Source: Crocinitomix sp.
GTDB lineage: Bacteria; Bacteroidota; Bacteroidia; Flavobacteriales_D; Crocinitomicaceae
Reading direction: 5' to 3'
Length of the DNA stretch: 8,985 nucleotides
NCBI GenBank assembly: GCA_020849935.1
Contig: JADZFJ010000567.1
Location: 1-8,985 of the forward strand
How positions within the stretch are numbered: position 1 is the first letter of the stretch; every line of letters starts with the position of its first letter. The notes beneath the pieces were generated by a model that worked only from the letters and a program-made list of their open reading frames with translations, ran no database searches and had not been told where the DNA came from. The position numbers were made by a program, and so were the translations under genes. Below, in pieces: positions 1 to 8,810 of this stretch.

Positions 1-2725
1 AATCTTGTGAAAATACCTTGTCCACTTTTGTAATACCGTTTTCTACATAAGAACGTGAAATCCACCAGATATCATCGTTAATATCCTCCGCTGTATTGCC
101 AAATCCTATTTTATAATCGCCTCCTTTTAGATTAAGTGGGTCGATTACTTTTACGTCAATTGGACCAGATCCACTTTTGTAGGTAGGTTTTCTAACCTCT
201 CCATTCTCAATAATCAAATCAACCGTTTCGTCTGTTAACTCTAAGAAAGTTCCTCCATTTCCTTCACCTTCAATTTGAGTAATTTCTGGTTGGAATCCAT
301 AAGAAGTTGTAAAAATTCGTCCATCTGCTTCTGGAGTAGGATCATGTGGAATTCCCACTACTGATTCGATTCCTTTTCCAGAACCTGAAATACGTGAACG
401 TAAGTATGGACGTTTTTGACCATCCAACAACGATGGATTATTTGGATCGTATTCTTTGTATTGGTTGTAAGCGTATGATACAGCCAAATAGTAGTATTTT
501 TTGTGATTGACTAATTTTCGATCACCCGCAGCAAATAAATCTTCAGTGATTTTAAAAGATCTTCTTAAACCTCCATCCAAAGGAAACTCGCCCGCTGGTT
601 CAACAACAACCGCAGGGATAGAGATATCCAACTCTTCATCATAAGTATAGTTCACCAATTTTCCAATACCGTTTTTAACATCACTTTGCGCAACCAAACG
701 AGCTCGTGAAAGATCTGCAAGGTCGCCAACCGAAGCTATCGCATCCGCCATTTGGTACACTTGAAATCCTTCAAATCTAAAAGCTTTATCATAAATTACT
801 GGAGAGCCATCTGGTAACGTATCTCCCACCGGATCAATGATATTAATTCGATCCTCTTCGAGATAACTTTCCAAATCAACTCCTGCTGGATCGTTCAAGA
901 ATAAAATCAATTCATTCTCCATTTCTTGAATCGTTAGCACTGGTGCCACAGGCGGCTCTACCAATTCGAAACAGTTATCAAACAAAGCTTGGGCTTTTGT
1001 ATCCGCAGTTCTCAAAGCACGAATGGGAGCTTCCAAATCCGCCTCATTACTTTGTCCAATTACCACACCTACGGTAATATTATTTACTGCTCCTGGTCTT
1101 AAAGTAAAAGGGCCCGCAGATTGTAAGAAACGTCTATCTCCCTTTTCATTATCAACACTAATTTCTGTCCATGGTTGTTCTGAAGTTGGCGGAATAATTG
1201 GATATGTTCCCCAATTTAAAGGATCTGAATCACCAGGATACATATATTTTGTTGGAATTGAGCCACCTGCCCCATTTTCACCAAAAGTCATTGTTGATCC
1301 ATTTTTCCAAACACTCTTTAAATACCCATAATAATCTGCGGCAGAAATCGGATCACCATTTCGAGGATTTCCACCTATATCATGGTAAACAAATCGCGAC
1401 ATACCGAATCTTTCGTTATCGACCACATTATCGCCATATCCAATTCCTAGGCCAGGGTATGGAATCCCATCTTGTTCGAAAACTTGCGAAAGAGAAACAG
1501 CGGGACCACTTTCGTCTGCTACTTCCTTATAGATAGGATTATCAATTCCATCGTTATCTAAATAAGGGCCCTCAAAGAAATCGACTCCAACAGAAGGAGG
1601 ATTGTCCCCATATCCGGGTTGACCTAATCCACCTTCATCGTTCAAATCGGCATTGTAAGCATATCCTAAACCTCTTGTCACATCACATCCAACATAATCA
1701 TCCGTAGAAAGTCCAATATCAGAATCTACCCATTGACCAAAATAGGTTTCATACAAGGTTTGCGTACCACGATTAATTCACTCATAATTATAAAAAGTCA
1801 TGTCATTTATCGCATCATCGGTAGCAAAAGTAAATGCTTGTGCACGAACTTCCATACCGATTGGGTCACCGCCTGTTTCCGTATGAATATTTCCTTTATC
1901 ATTGAACACCCACCAATTTGTTTCATCCCCAAATAGAGTTACCCTTCGATCATTTCTGCAATCGACTTCTTCCTTTACATCGTACCATGGATAATCACCA
2001 TCCTCTTCTGGTCTATAAATTCCATTTGGTGTTTCACCAGGTTTTGCGTTGTCATAGAAAGGAGCTAAATAGTAATCTTCTCCATTAGCCGTATTACCAT
2101 GAGCTGGCCAAGCTTTAATTCTGTTCATTACTTCTTCAAGTGGCTTTTCAACCCCTTCACATTCTTCGCCACTTGTAACTTCATTATCACAATTCCACCA
2201 TGCAATAAATTGTAAAATTTCACTTTTGCGAATGGTATAAAATTCATCAAATTCAGCACATCTACTTCGATCTATTTGGGCAGCCCCATTATTTCTAAGT
2301 AAAGTTACGCCCGTATTTTGAGGCACAAATGGATCGTAATTGCCAGATTCAGGAATCAATGAGCCCAGTGGACCTGGCCAAAAATCATTCCCAATGCGGA
2401 ACATGTGAGCGGCCAATTTTAGCTGTCCATTAATATCCTCTCCTCCCATCCATAAAGCACCTGAGAACAATACGTGATTCGAACTTCCTCTTGGATACTC
2501 ATAAGAAGCACGCGAGGTTGCTCGATCTTGCCACATTGAACCACCAGTTTCTATAAGTGCCTTGATATTATTAAACTCAAGAAAGAGTTTTTCTTTAGCA
2601 GGCTCACAGTCAGCTGCACGGTCATCGCTACTTGTCAAAATAGGTCGTCGCAATCCGGGTGCGATATCTGCAAATGAAACATCAACGATACCTACTACCA
2701 AAATAGTTAGTATTAACTTTTTCAT
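1..2725 (-). pseudogene. Large T9SS-type secreted protein, copy B, interrupted by TGA at codon 316 (3' end outside window)
   Basis: This is a paralogue of the intact 1417-residue protein, with the same signal peptide type (MKKLILTILVVG...SFAD) and the same SGALWMGG and GNDFWPGPL motifs. The first 315 codons are colinear with copy A without a net gap. At 1778-1780 the codon is TGA where copy A has Leu316 (TTG), inside YNYE-stop-INRGTQ versus YNYELINRGTQ. After it the frame continues uninterrupted to base 2 (codon 908), with family motifs intact: FGQWVDSDIGLSTDD, FEGPYLDNDGIDNP, APVLTIQEMENEL, KYYYLAVSYAYN. Length differences from copy A are whole codons only. About 510 further codons, including the sorting domain, would lie beyond the edge. 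As written, the product is a 315-residue exported fragment that cannot carry the C-terminal sorting signal. It could be a recent pseudogene, a phase-like or sequencing variant, or a readthrough site; a nonsense mutation is the simplest reading. By eye, residues 1-60 match copy A at 40 of 60 positions and 61-120 at 54 of 60. Confidence 0.85.
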
Positions 2726-2753
2726 AATTTGTCTTTTAAGTTATTAAACAATA

Positions 2754-2903
2754 CTAAAAGTCAAATTTTACACCTAAACGAATTGTAAATAAAACACCAT
2801 AAATAAATGGCATTTTCACTTTGGGCACATTTTAACCTACCCATGCTTTCACATTTGATAGATCATTTACCGAAGTTTGGAATTGAGAAGAAATTAACTA
2901 ACC
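2754..2903 (-). pseudogene. Decayed C-terminal remnant of a TonB-dependent receptor
   Basis: Read in one frame, this block matches the intact receptor tail at 8661-8810 codon for codon with no gap. It has SQFQTSV where the intact copy has SQFQASI, and ends KVKMPFIYGVLFTIRLGVKFDF then TAG, where the intact copy has KVQNPFNYGIPRTIRLGVKFDF then TAG. Two Tyr codons (TAT in the intact copy) have become stops: TAA at 2832-2834 and TAG at 2898-2900. Upstream of the Gly codon at 2901-2903 the similarity ends abruptly. Only about 50 codons of a receptor that is normally many hundreds of residues long remain, with no start, so it cannot make a receptor. The last 22 codons are much better kept than the rest, perhaps by chance or because they form part of the leader of the next gene, whose start is 28 bases away. 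Confidence 0.85.
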
Positions 2904-3207
2904 TTTACACCAACGTTAATTAATGAACTTAACACCTTCAGTAAATTTGAAATAATAAATTCTGATTATCTAATTTATCGATTAATAAAGCGTTATAGAC
3001 AACACCAATGTTGTAACAATAATCAAAAATTATAAATCTTAACTATAGGTACTATCGCCAGCAAAAATGGTGCTCAAATTTGGATTGAATAATTCCACCA
3101 TTAATGATTAGCAATTTTATTCTTACATTTTTAGACACGAAACGTACCCCTGTTAGTACTACTCAGACCAAATTATTTAATCCAAATATCTTCAGAAAAA
3201 CCGACCC
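2904..3207. other. AT-rich intergenic stretch with no recognisable gene
   Basis: Together with the hairpin and short spacer up to 3269, this makes 366 bases without a gene between the PorV-like gene and the decayed receptor tail. Both strands are cut by frequent stops. The longest ATG-started peptide I read on the minus strand here is about 20 residues (MVELFNPNLSTIFAGDSTYS) and has no supporting context. A small hairpin, ACAACA-CCAA-TGTTGT, lies at 2999-3014. I found no exact Bacteroidota -7 element (TAnnTTTG) with a matching -33 TTG ahead of the downstream copy. The receptor similarity stops at about 2903, so this block probably holds the duplication junction, possibly with receptor sequence decayed past recognition. 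Confidence 0.6.
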
Positions 3208-3243
3208 TATTGGAACGAAATTTACTTTAAAATCGTTCCAATA
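3208..3243 (-). terminator. Perfect 11-bp inverted repeat after the PorV-like gene; probable terminator
   Basis: The arms TATTGGAACGA (3208-3218) and TCGTTCCAATA (3233-3243) are exactly complementary around a 14-base AT-rich loop. The hairpin starts 26 bases past the PorV-like stop codon, where an operon terminator is expected. On the minus strand the stem is followed by GGGTCGG and then TTTTTC, so the T-run is separated from the stem by 7 bases and is not a classic intrinsic terminator. Other possible roles are a 3' mRNA-stabilising hairpin or a protein-binding palindrome. The symmetry is seen directly; the function is inferred. Confidence 0.5.
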
Positions 3244-3269
3244 AAATCGAAAGAGTCGTTCAAAAAATC

Positions 3270-4346
3270 TTACAAAATATCTATTGACAATCCAATTGTA
3301 TGAACGCCATTGAACAATTTTGTTTGGCGATACGCATATTGAACTCCTAACATGTTTTTGTTTTTTCCAACTATTGCATCAACAGATACACCTGCTGTTA
3401 ACCCACTTAATGCAGTAACACGAGCAGCATAACTGAATTCATTTTGGAAAAGACCATTTTCGTATACATAACCAGCCATTAAATTAAATTTAGCTTTATC
3501 TAGGGTCATACCATAATCCAATCCTAATCTGAATTGATCATTTGAGAATGAATTAGCTGTAAAGCCTAGGGCTAAAGTTAATCGATTTGTTTCTGTAAAA
3601 TTGAAATCATAAGATCCACCAATCGCTAACAAAGACGGCATTTCAAATGTTGCAGAACGTTGTTCCAAGGTAGCCAAGTCACCAGAATTCAAATGTTGCA
3701 CTTGAATTGCCATACCATCACCTTTAAAATTCATGGTTGGCCCGATGTTTTTCAATGCAATACCAAATTTGATATTATTTTCTTCACCAGTCACGTAACG
3801 AATTCCAGCATCAATTGCAACCCCGGTTCCTCTTAAATCGGAAATCGATTCAGAAATAACTTTAAAGTTAATTCCCCCGTAAATTGAATTAGAGAATTCA
3901 CGTGCATATCCAACATTAAAATTGGAAAATGTTGGAGAATATGTTCCGATTCCACCTTCAGGCAAATCAACGGTTGTGATATCAATATCACCAAAGGTCA
4001 TTGCCATTACAGTCACCGAAATAACACTACTTTCTGAAACTCTTTGAGCTAACCCAGCTGAATTCACATTAATACCTGCACCGCCCAACCAATTAGTCCG
4101 ATCAAATCGAATTTGAGTTTTATCGGTAAAAGCTAAACCTGCAATGTTTGTATAAACTGCATCGAGACCATTGCTACAAGAAATTCCAGCATCTCCCCAC
4201 GCAGCACTTCTTGCCCAAGGATTGATCAACAACTCAGTGGCTCCTGCAGAACCAACACGATCCCCATTGCCTGCAAAAGATAATCCACTAACTGTAAGCG
4301 CAAGCCCAGTTAAAACGGATCCTTTAATTAATTTATTTATTTTCAT
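3270..4346 (-). CDS. PorV/PorQ-family outer-membrane beta-barrel protein (358 aa)
   Basis: This is a FadL-like outer-membrane barrel of the PorV/PorQ family. PorV itself receives cargo from the T9SS translocon and carries it to the attachment complex; that role is known for PorV, and for this paralogue it is inferred. Residues 1-25 are a signal peptide (MKINKLIKGS, a long hydrophobic stretch, cut after SFA). The family's N-terminal signature follows: GSAGATELLINPWAR (32-46), AAWGDAG (48-54) and DAVYTNIAGLA (62-72). The rest alternates short polar and apolar stretches with glycine turns, as in a barrel, for example FNVGYAREFSNSIYGGINFKV, and ends in a strand HTIGLSIDIL. The length is normal for the family. 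The gene starts 33 bases after the large cargo-type gene with no room for a terminator or a clear promoter, so the two are probably co-transcribed and may work together. It could be a general porin-like homologue with no shuttle role. I give no porV symbol, because the true T9SS PorV usually lies in another context. Confidence 0.8.
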   Translation of the reverse strand: MKINKLIKGSVLTGLALTVSGLSFAGNGDRVGSAGATELLINPWARSAAWGDAGISCSNGLDAVYTNIAGLAFTDKTQIRFDRTNWLGGAGINVNSAGLAQRVSESSVISVTVMAMTFGDIDITTVDLPEGGIGTYSPTFSNFNVGYAREFSNSIYGGINFKVISESISDLRGTGVAIDAGIRYVTGEENNIKFGIALKNIGPTMNFKGDGMAIQVQHLNSGDLATLEQRSATFEMPSLLAIGGSYDFNFTETNRLTLALGFTANSFSNDQFRLGLDYGMTLDKAKFNLMAGYVYENGLFQNEFSYAARVTALSGLTAGVSVDAIVGKNKNMLGVQYAYRQTKLFNGVHTIGLSIDIL

Positions 4347-4379
4347 GTTAAATGACTTTTAAATTAATACTTGTATGAT

Positions 4380-7300
4380 CTACAAATTGTCCAAATCTGG
4401 TTGTCTCAACGCACCATACCATTTAATAATCTTTTCATACTCCACAATATTTCCATTTTCATCAGGAACACTTATGGTGATGTGAATGATGTACATTCCC
4501 CCTGAAATCGGAATAGCAGAGTGATTTTTCAAATCCCAATCAATTGATGTAAGTGGATCATCTTTTACGAATGATCGAACCAACGCCCCTTGCATGTTGA
4601 AGATATTCACTTCACATCTTTCAGGTAAGTTTGTAATTTTAACTCGGTTATCACGTTTTCCAGTTTCATATTCACTGTAAGCATAATATGGATTAGGAAC
4701 CACATTGATATTGTCAATTACAGAGATTAAACGATCACCATCATTTGTGATTGAAGGATTGTCAAAACTGAATCCGTATAATGGGAAACCTAAGTTTTCA
4801 CCGTCAACCGTACGTTCATCATAAGGTATTTTAATCCGAGCACTAATTTTAACATCTGAAGCCAATACATCTTGATCTTTTGCCAAAATTGGTTCCATCA
4901 CCCACATACACGTTTTCCATGCATCTCTATAATTGTTATTTCTTTCAGATACCGAAGGCTCCACATCTAATTTATTTCTCAACCACAGCCCAGCATCATA
5001 ACGAGGGGCTTCATCAATACCTGCTGTTCCAGCTCCAAAAACATACACAAAGTGCATTCCTCCAAATCTCGGAACACCAGAGTTATCAGAGAAATTAGAA
5101 GTAGGATTCCAAATCATATCATCCCCATTATCACCTTGTAACCAAGAGTTTTCACTGAATACCATATTTAATCGTTGACCAGTGTTAACGTCAATTGCAT
5201 AGCCTGGGAACCATCCCATACCAGTTGAATTAGTTAAGTCACCTTCTGCCGGATTGTAACCAGCTTCACCAGCACTTAAGCCTTGTTTATCAACAGATTT
5301 ATCACTTCTTGGTTGCAAAATCCAATCGCCGTGTTCTGTTTGAGATAAATTGTCATTCATTTCAATCACAGGACATCTTGTCCATTTGGTTTTATCATTT
5401 GTGAACACAATATCTACATCGTGAATATCTCTCATGAAAATAGAATTTTGAACCGACGATGCGAGAGAAAACCAAGTTTGATTCGACTCATACCATGGTG
5501 TTTCTGTATCTTCCCCAGGGAAACCAAACGGATTACCATAAGGGCCTTTCCCGACGAATTTGAACGGTGCAATCCCTCCATTCAATAATTTCTCATAATT
5601 CTGTTCAGATGCATCCAATCCAAAATCATCATAATGACATGGTTGATAAATCCAGTTATCAGCCACACAATTAGCATTTGGAGTGGTTATGTGATTTTTA
5701 GCTTCTTCACTATTTCCAACTCTAATCCAGTTTGAAGGATAGAATAAATCAGAATCTTCAATGAAATCCATCCATCGTTTGGATGAATCCGCATACGTAA
5801 TCGTTGCACCAATTGGTGGAGTATAAGCATTTACACCCGCATTTACATAATATTGTTGATTTACCTGAACCGATATTCCCCAATCCAAGATCAATTGTTC
5901 TCGAACCACAGAAATCAAATCTTCAGAATAAACAGTGTCACGTTTGGTAACACCTCCTTCAACATACGCACGTTCAATCCACCAAATATCTTCATTGATT
6001 TCATCTGCAGTTGTTCCAAATCCAATTCTGTAATCACCACCTTTAAGATTTAAAGGATCAATTACTTTAACATCAATTGGACCAGATCCACTTTTATAAG
6101 TTGGTTTTCTTACTTCACCATCAGAGATAATTAAATCAACTGTTCCATCTGTTAACTCTAAGAAAGTTCCGCCATTTCCTTCACCTTCAATTTGAGTAAT
6201 TTCTGGTTGGAATCCATAAGAAGTTGTAAAAATTCTTCCATCTGCTTCTGGAGTAGGATCATGCGGAATTCCCACTACTGATTCGATACCTTTTCCAGAT
6301 CCAGAAATACGTGAACGTAAGTAAGGTCTTTTTTGACCATCCAATAATGATGGGTTATTTGGATCGTATTCTTTGTATTGATTATATGCATAAGATACGG
6401 CCAAGTAATAGTATTTTTTATGGTTGACTAATCTTCTATCACCCGCAGCAAATAAATCTTCGGTGATTTTAAAAGATCTTCTTAAACCACCATCCAAAGG
6501 AAACTCACCAGCTGGTTCAACTACTACCGCAGGAATTGTAATGTCCAATTCTTCGTCGTATGTATAATTAACCAATTTTCCAATTCCGTTTTTAACATCA
6601 CTTTGAGCGACCAAACGAGCTTTAGATAAATCTGCAAGATCGGCAACAGAAGCTAAATCATCTACCATTTGATAAACTTGGAATCCTTCGAATCTAACTT
6701 TATTATCATAAACAATTCCTAATTCTAATAAAGAATCTGGGGTAATGATATTAATTCGATCTTCTTCAATATAGCTTTCCAAATCAACTCCAGCAGGATC
6801 ATTTAAGAAAAGGATTAATTCATTTTCCATTTCTTGGATTGTCAACACTGGTGCTACCGGTGGATCAACCAATTCAAAACAGTTGTCAAATAATGCTTGT
6901 GCTTTTGTATCAGCAGTTTTTAATGCTCTAATCGGAGCTTCCAAATCAGACTCATTACTTTGTCCAATTACAACACCCACTGTAATGTTATTTACAGCAC
7001 CTGGTCTTAGTGTAAACGGACCAGCAGATTGTAAGAAACGTCTATCAAAAGGTGGGTTACCAACACTTACTTCAGACCAAGGATCTGCGGAAGGTGCAGC
7101 AACTGGATATGTTCCCCAATCCAATGGATCGGAATCATCTGGGAACATGTATTTAGTTGGAACACCAGAACCTGTAGTATTTCCGTTACCACCGAATTGC
7201 ATATTCAACCCATTTTTCCAAATTCCTCTTAGGTAGTTGTAATAATCAGAAGCTGCATTAGGGTCACCATAAGGACTTCCATCACGGTTGTGGTAAACAA

Positions 7301-8633
7301 AACGCGCCATTCCAAATCGTTCGTTGTCTACAACGTTATCCCCGTAACCAATTCCTAACCCTGGGTAAGGAATCCCATCTTTTGCGTAAACTTCAGAAAG
7401 AAGAACAGCTGGTCCACTTCCATCCGCTACTGCTTTATAAATTGGGTTATCAATTCCATCATTATCTAAATAAGGACCTTCAAAGAAATCGATACCAACA
7501 GCTGGAGGATTAGCACCATAACCAGGTTGTGAACCAACACCTTCATCATTTAAATCTCCATTATAGCAATATCCTAAACCTCTAGCAACGTCACAACCAA
7601 CAAAGTCATCTTGAGAAAATCCGATGTCTGGATCTACCCATTGTCCAAAGTAGGTTTCATACAAAGTTTGAGTTCCTCGGTTGATCAACTCATAGTTATA
7701 GAAAGTCATGTCGTTAATTGCATCATCCGTAGCGAATGTAAACGCTTGTGCACGAATTTCCATTGCGATTGGATCACCTCCAGTTTCTGTATGGATATTT
7801 CCTTTATCATTAAAAACCCACCAGTTGGTTTCGTCACCAAATAAGGTTACACGTCTGTCATTTCTACAATCCACTTCTTCGGTGATGTCATACCAAGGGT
7901 AGTCACCATCAACAATTGGATCATAAATCCCATTCGGAGTTTCGCCTGGCTTAGCATTATCATAGAAAGGAGCCAAATAGAAATCTTCTCCTAAAGAAGT
8001 ATTACCATGAGCTGGCCATTTTGTAATCCTTTCCAAAATTTGAGCTGAAGGCTCTTCTACACCTTCGCAGTCTTCAACTGGAGTAACTCCATTTGAACAA
8101 TTCCACCATGCAATAAACTGTAAAACTTCACTTTTACGAATGGTGAAAAATTGATCAAATTCATCACATCTGCTTGGGATAATCTCGGCAGCACCATTGT
8201 CTCTCAAGATTGTCACTTCGGCATTTTGCGGCACAAATGGATCGTAATTACCTGAATTAGGAATTAAATCTCCCAATGGACCAGGCCAGAAATCGTTTCC
8301 ATTTCGAAACATGTGAGCAGCCAATTTAAGCTGACCATTGATATCTTCACCACCCATCCAAAGAGCCCCTGAAAACAATACATGGTTCAAACTTCCTTTT
8401 GGGTACTCATAAGATGCACGGGTGTTTGCACGATCTTGCCACAAAGACCCTCCCGTTTCAATCAGCGCCTTGATATTATTAAATTCAATGAAAAGTCTTT
8501 CATTCGCCGGTGCACAACCAGCTGCACGATCATCTCCACTTGCCATACTTGGGCCTCTATGTCCAGGTAAGACGTCAGCAAACGAGATTCCTGCAAGACC
8601 TATAACTAAAATACTTAGTACTAACTTCTTCAT
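4380..8633 (-). CDS. Large T9SS type A-like sorting-domain protein (copy A, intact, 1417 aa)
   Basis: This is an exported protein, probably displayed on the surface or secreted by the type IX system. Residues 1-19 form a signal peptide (MKK, hydrophobic core, SFA before Asp20). Residues about 60-320 hold a Trp/Gly-rich region with SGALWMGG (88-95) and GNDFWPGPL (112-120), a pattern I associate with large uncharacterised Bacteroidota secreted proteins. An Asp/Asn-rich loop YLDNDGIDN (388-396) could bind calcium. Residues about 588-760 look like fibronectin-type III or Ig-like strands (APVLTIQEMENELILFL, then KYYYLAVSYAYN). From about 1308 a sorting domain begins: NVVPNPYY, RVKITNLP, EVNIFNMQGALVRSF, then GGMYIIHI. 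It ends with an unusual tail KWYGALRQPDLDNL instead of the common Lys-rich end. The start ATG at 8631-8633 is fixed by the signal peptide; there is no Shine-Dalgarno sequence, only an AT-rich leader, as is normal in this phylum. The PorV-like gene follows after 33 bases. I see no catalytic motif. The export route is inferred from the C-terminal domain; the function is unknown. Confidence 0.85.
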   Translation of the reverse strand: MKKLVLSILVIGLAGISFADVLPGHRGPSMASGDDRAAGCAPANERLFIEFNNIKALIETGGSLWQDRANTRASYEYPKGSLNHVLFSGALWMGGEDINGQLKLAAHMFRNGNDFWPGPLGDLIPNSGNYDPFVPQNAEVTILRDNGAAEIIPSRCDEFDQFFTIRKSEVLQFIAWWNCSNGVTPVEDCEGVEEPSAQILERITKWPAHGNTSLGEDFYLAPFYDNAKPGETPNGIYDPIVDGDYPWYDITEEVDCRNDRRVTLFGDETNWWVFNDKGNIHTETGGDPIAMEIRAQAFTFATDDAINDMTFYNYELINRGTQTLYETYFGQWVDPDIGFSQDDFVGCDVARGLGYCYNGDLNDEGVGSQPGYGANPPAVGIDFFEGPYLDNDGIDNPIYKAVADGSGPAVLLSEVYAKDGIPYPGLGIGYGDNVVDNERFGMARFVYHNRDGSPYGDPNAASDYYNYLRGIWKNGLNMQFGGNGNTTGSGVPTKYMFPDDSDPLDWGTYPVAAPSADPWSEVSVGNPPFDRRFLQSAGPFTLRPGAVNNITVGVVIGQSNESDLEAPIRALKTADTKAQALFDNCFELVDPPVAPVLTIQEMENELILFLNDPAGVDLESYIEEDRINIITPDSLLELGIVYDNKVRFEGFQVYQMVDDLASVADLADLSKARLVAQSDVKNGIGKLVNYTYDEELDITIPAVVVEPAGEFPLDGGLRRSFKITEDLFAAGDRRLVNHKKYYYLAVSYAYNQYKEYDPNNPSLLDGQKRPYLRSRISGSGKGIESVVGIPHDPTPEADGRIFTTSYGFQPEITQIEGEGNGGTFLELTDGTVDLIISDGEVRKPTYKSGSGPIDVKVIDPLNLKGGDYRIGFGTTADEINEDIWWIERAYVEGGVTKRDTVYSEDLISVVREQLILDWGISVQVNQQYYVNAGVNAYTPPIGATITYADSSKRWMDFIEDSDLFYPSNWIRVGNSEEAKNHITTPNANCVADNWIYQPCHYDDFGLDASEQNYEKLLNGGIAPFKFVGKGPYGNPFGFPGEDTETPWYESNQTWFSLASSVQNSIFMRDIHDVDIVFTNDKTKWTRCPVIEMNDNLSQTEHGDWILQPRSDKSVDKQGLSAGEAGYNPAEGDLTNSTGMGWFPGYAIDVNTGQRLNMVFSENSWLQGDNGDDMIWNPTSNFSDNSGVPRFGGMHFVYVFGAGTAGIDEAPRYDAGLWLRNKLDVEPSVSERNNNYRDAWKTCMWVMEPILAKDQDVLASDVKISARIKIPYDERTVDGENLGFPLYGFSFDNPSITNDGDRLISVIDNINVVPNPYYAYSEYETGKRDNRVKITNLPERCEVNIFNMQGALVRSFVKDDPLTSIDWDLKNHSAIPISGGMYIIHITISVPDENGNIVEYEKIIKWYGALRQPDLDNL

Positions 8634-8810
8634 AATTTTTCTATTAAACTTTTAAGAATACTAAAAGTCAAATTTTACACCTAATCGAATCGTTCTTGGA
8701 ATACCATAATTAAATGGGTTTTGCACCTTAAGTGCGTAATAATCTCTAAATGATTGCTCATCTAATTGATTTTGAATTGAAGCTTGGAATTGAGAAGCTG
8801 CCAAATAACC
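5918..8810 (-). repeat. Direct repeat, upstream copy (receptor tail plus first 908 codons' equivalent of the secreted-protein gene)
   Basis: This segment pairs with 1-2903 in the same orientation. The offset is 5907 at the receptor stop codon, 5908 at the ATG of the large gene, and 5917 near the left end, because copy B carries three extra codons around its residues 620-640. The pairing includes the short leader between the receptor stop and the ATG: both start TAGTATT and end AATTATG. The left limit of the repeat is unknown, as copy B runs out of the window. I take this as a tandem gene-block duplication, not a mobile element: no terminal inverted repeats or transposase are present. Confidence 0.85.

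Larger units (their letters stand above)
1..2903 (-). repeat. Direct repeat, downstream degenerate copy
   Basis: This is the second copy of the block at 5918-8810. Its upstream boundary is sharp at about 2903, where receptor similarity ends. It holds all the damage seen in the window: two stops in the receptor fragment and one in the large gene. That is the pattern expected when one of two tandem copies loses constraint. Confidence 0.85.

Noticed and set aside
1778..1780. TGA read as Trp (altered genetic code) or selenocysteine
   Set aside because: The paralogue has Leu here, not Trp or Cys, and the other genes in the window use TGG for Trp and show no in-frame TGA.
2904..2940. Minus-strand reading EGVKFIN-stop resembling a receptor C-terminus
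   Set aside because: It is only a few residues long with no matching sequence upstream and does not align with the intact receptor tail in frame.
3075..3082. CAAATTTG, one base from the Bacteroidota -7 promoter consensus TAnnTTTG (also GATATTTG on the minus strand at 3183-3190)
   Set aside because: Neither has a TTG-type -33 element at the right distance, and in AT-rich DNA such near matches are common.
3017..3110. Possible 20-residue minus-strand peptide starting MVELFNPN
   Set aside because: It is very short, has no ribosome-binding context, no conserved partner in the window and no recognisable family; chance is the simplest explanation.
6883..7236. Plus-strand open frame of 117 codons, with a similar antisense frame at 1023-1331 in the other copy
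   Set aside because: Both lie antisense to the large secreted-protein copies; their likeness simply reflects the duplicated minus-strand coding sequence. The same holds for the pairs 1733-1936/7611-7844 and 2562-2747/8422-8655.
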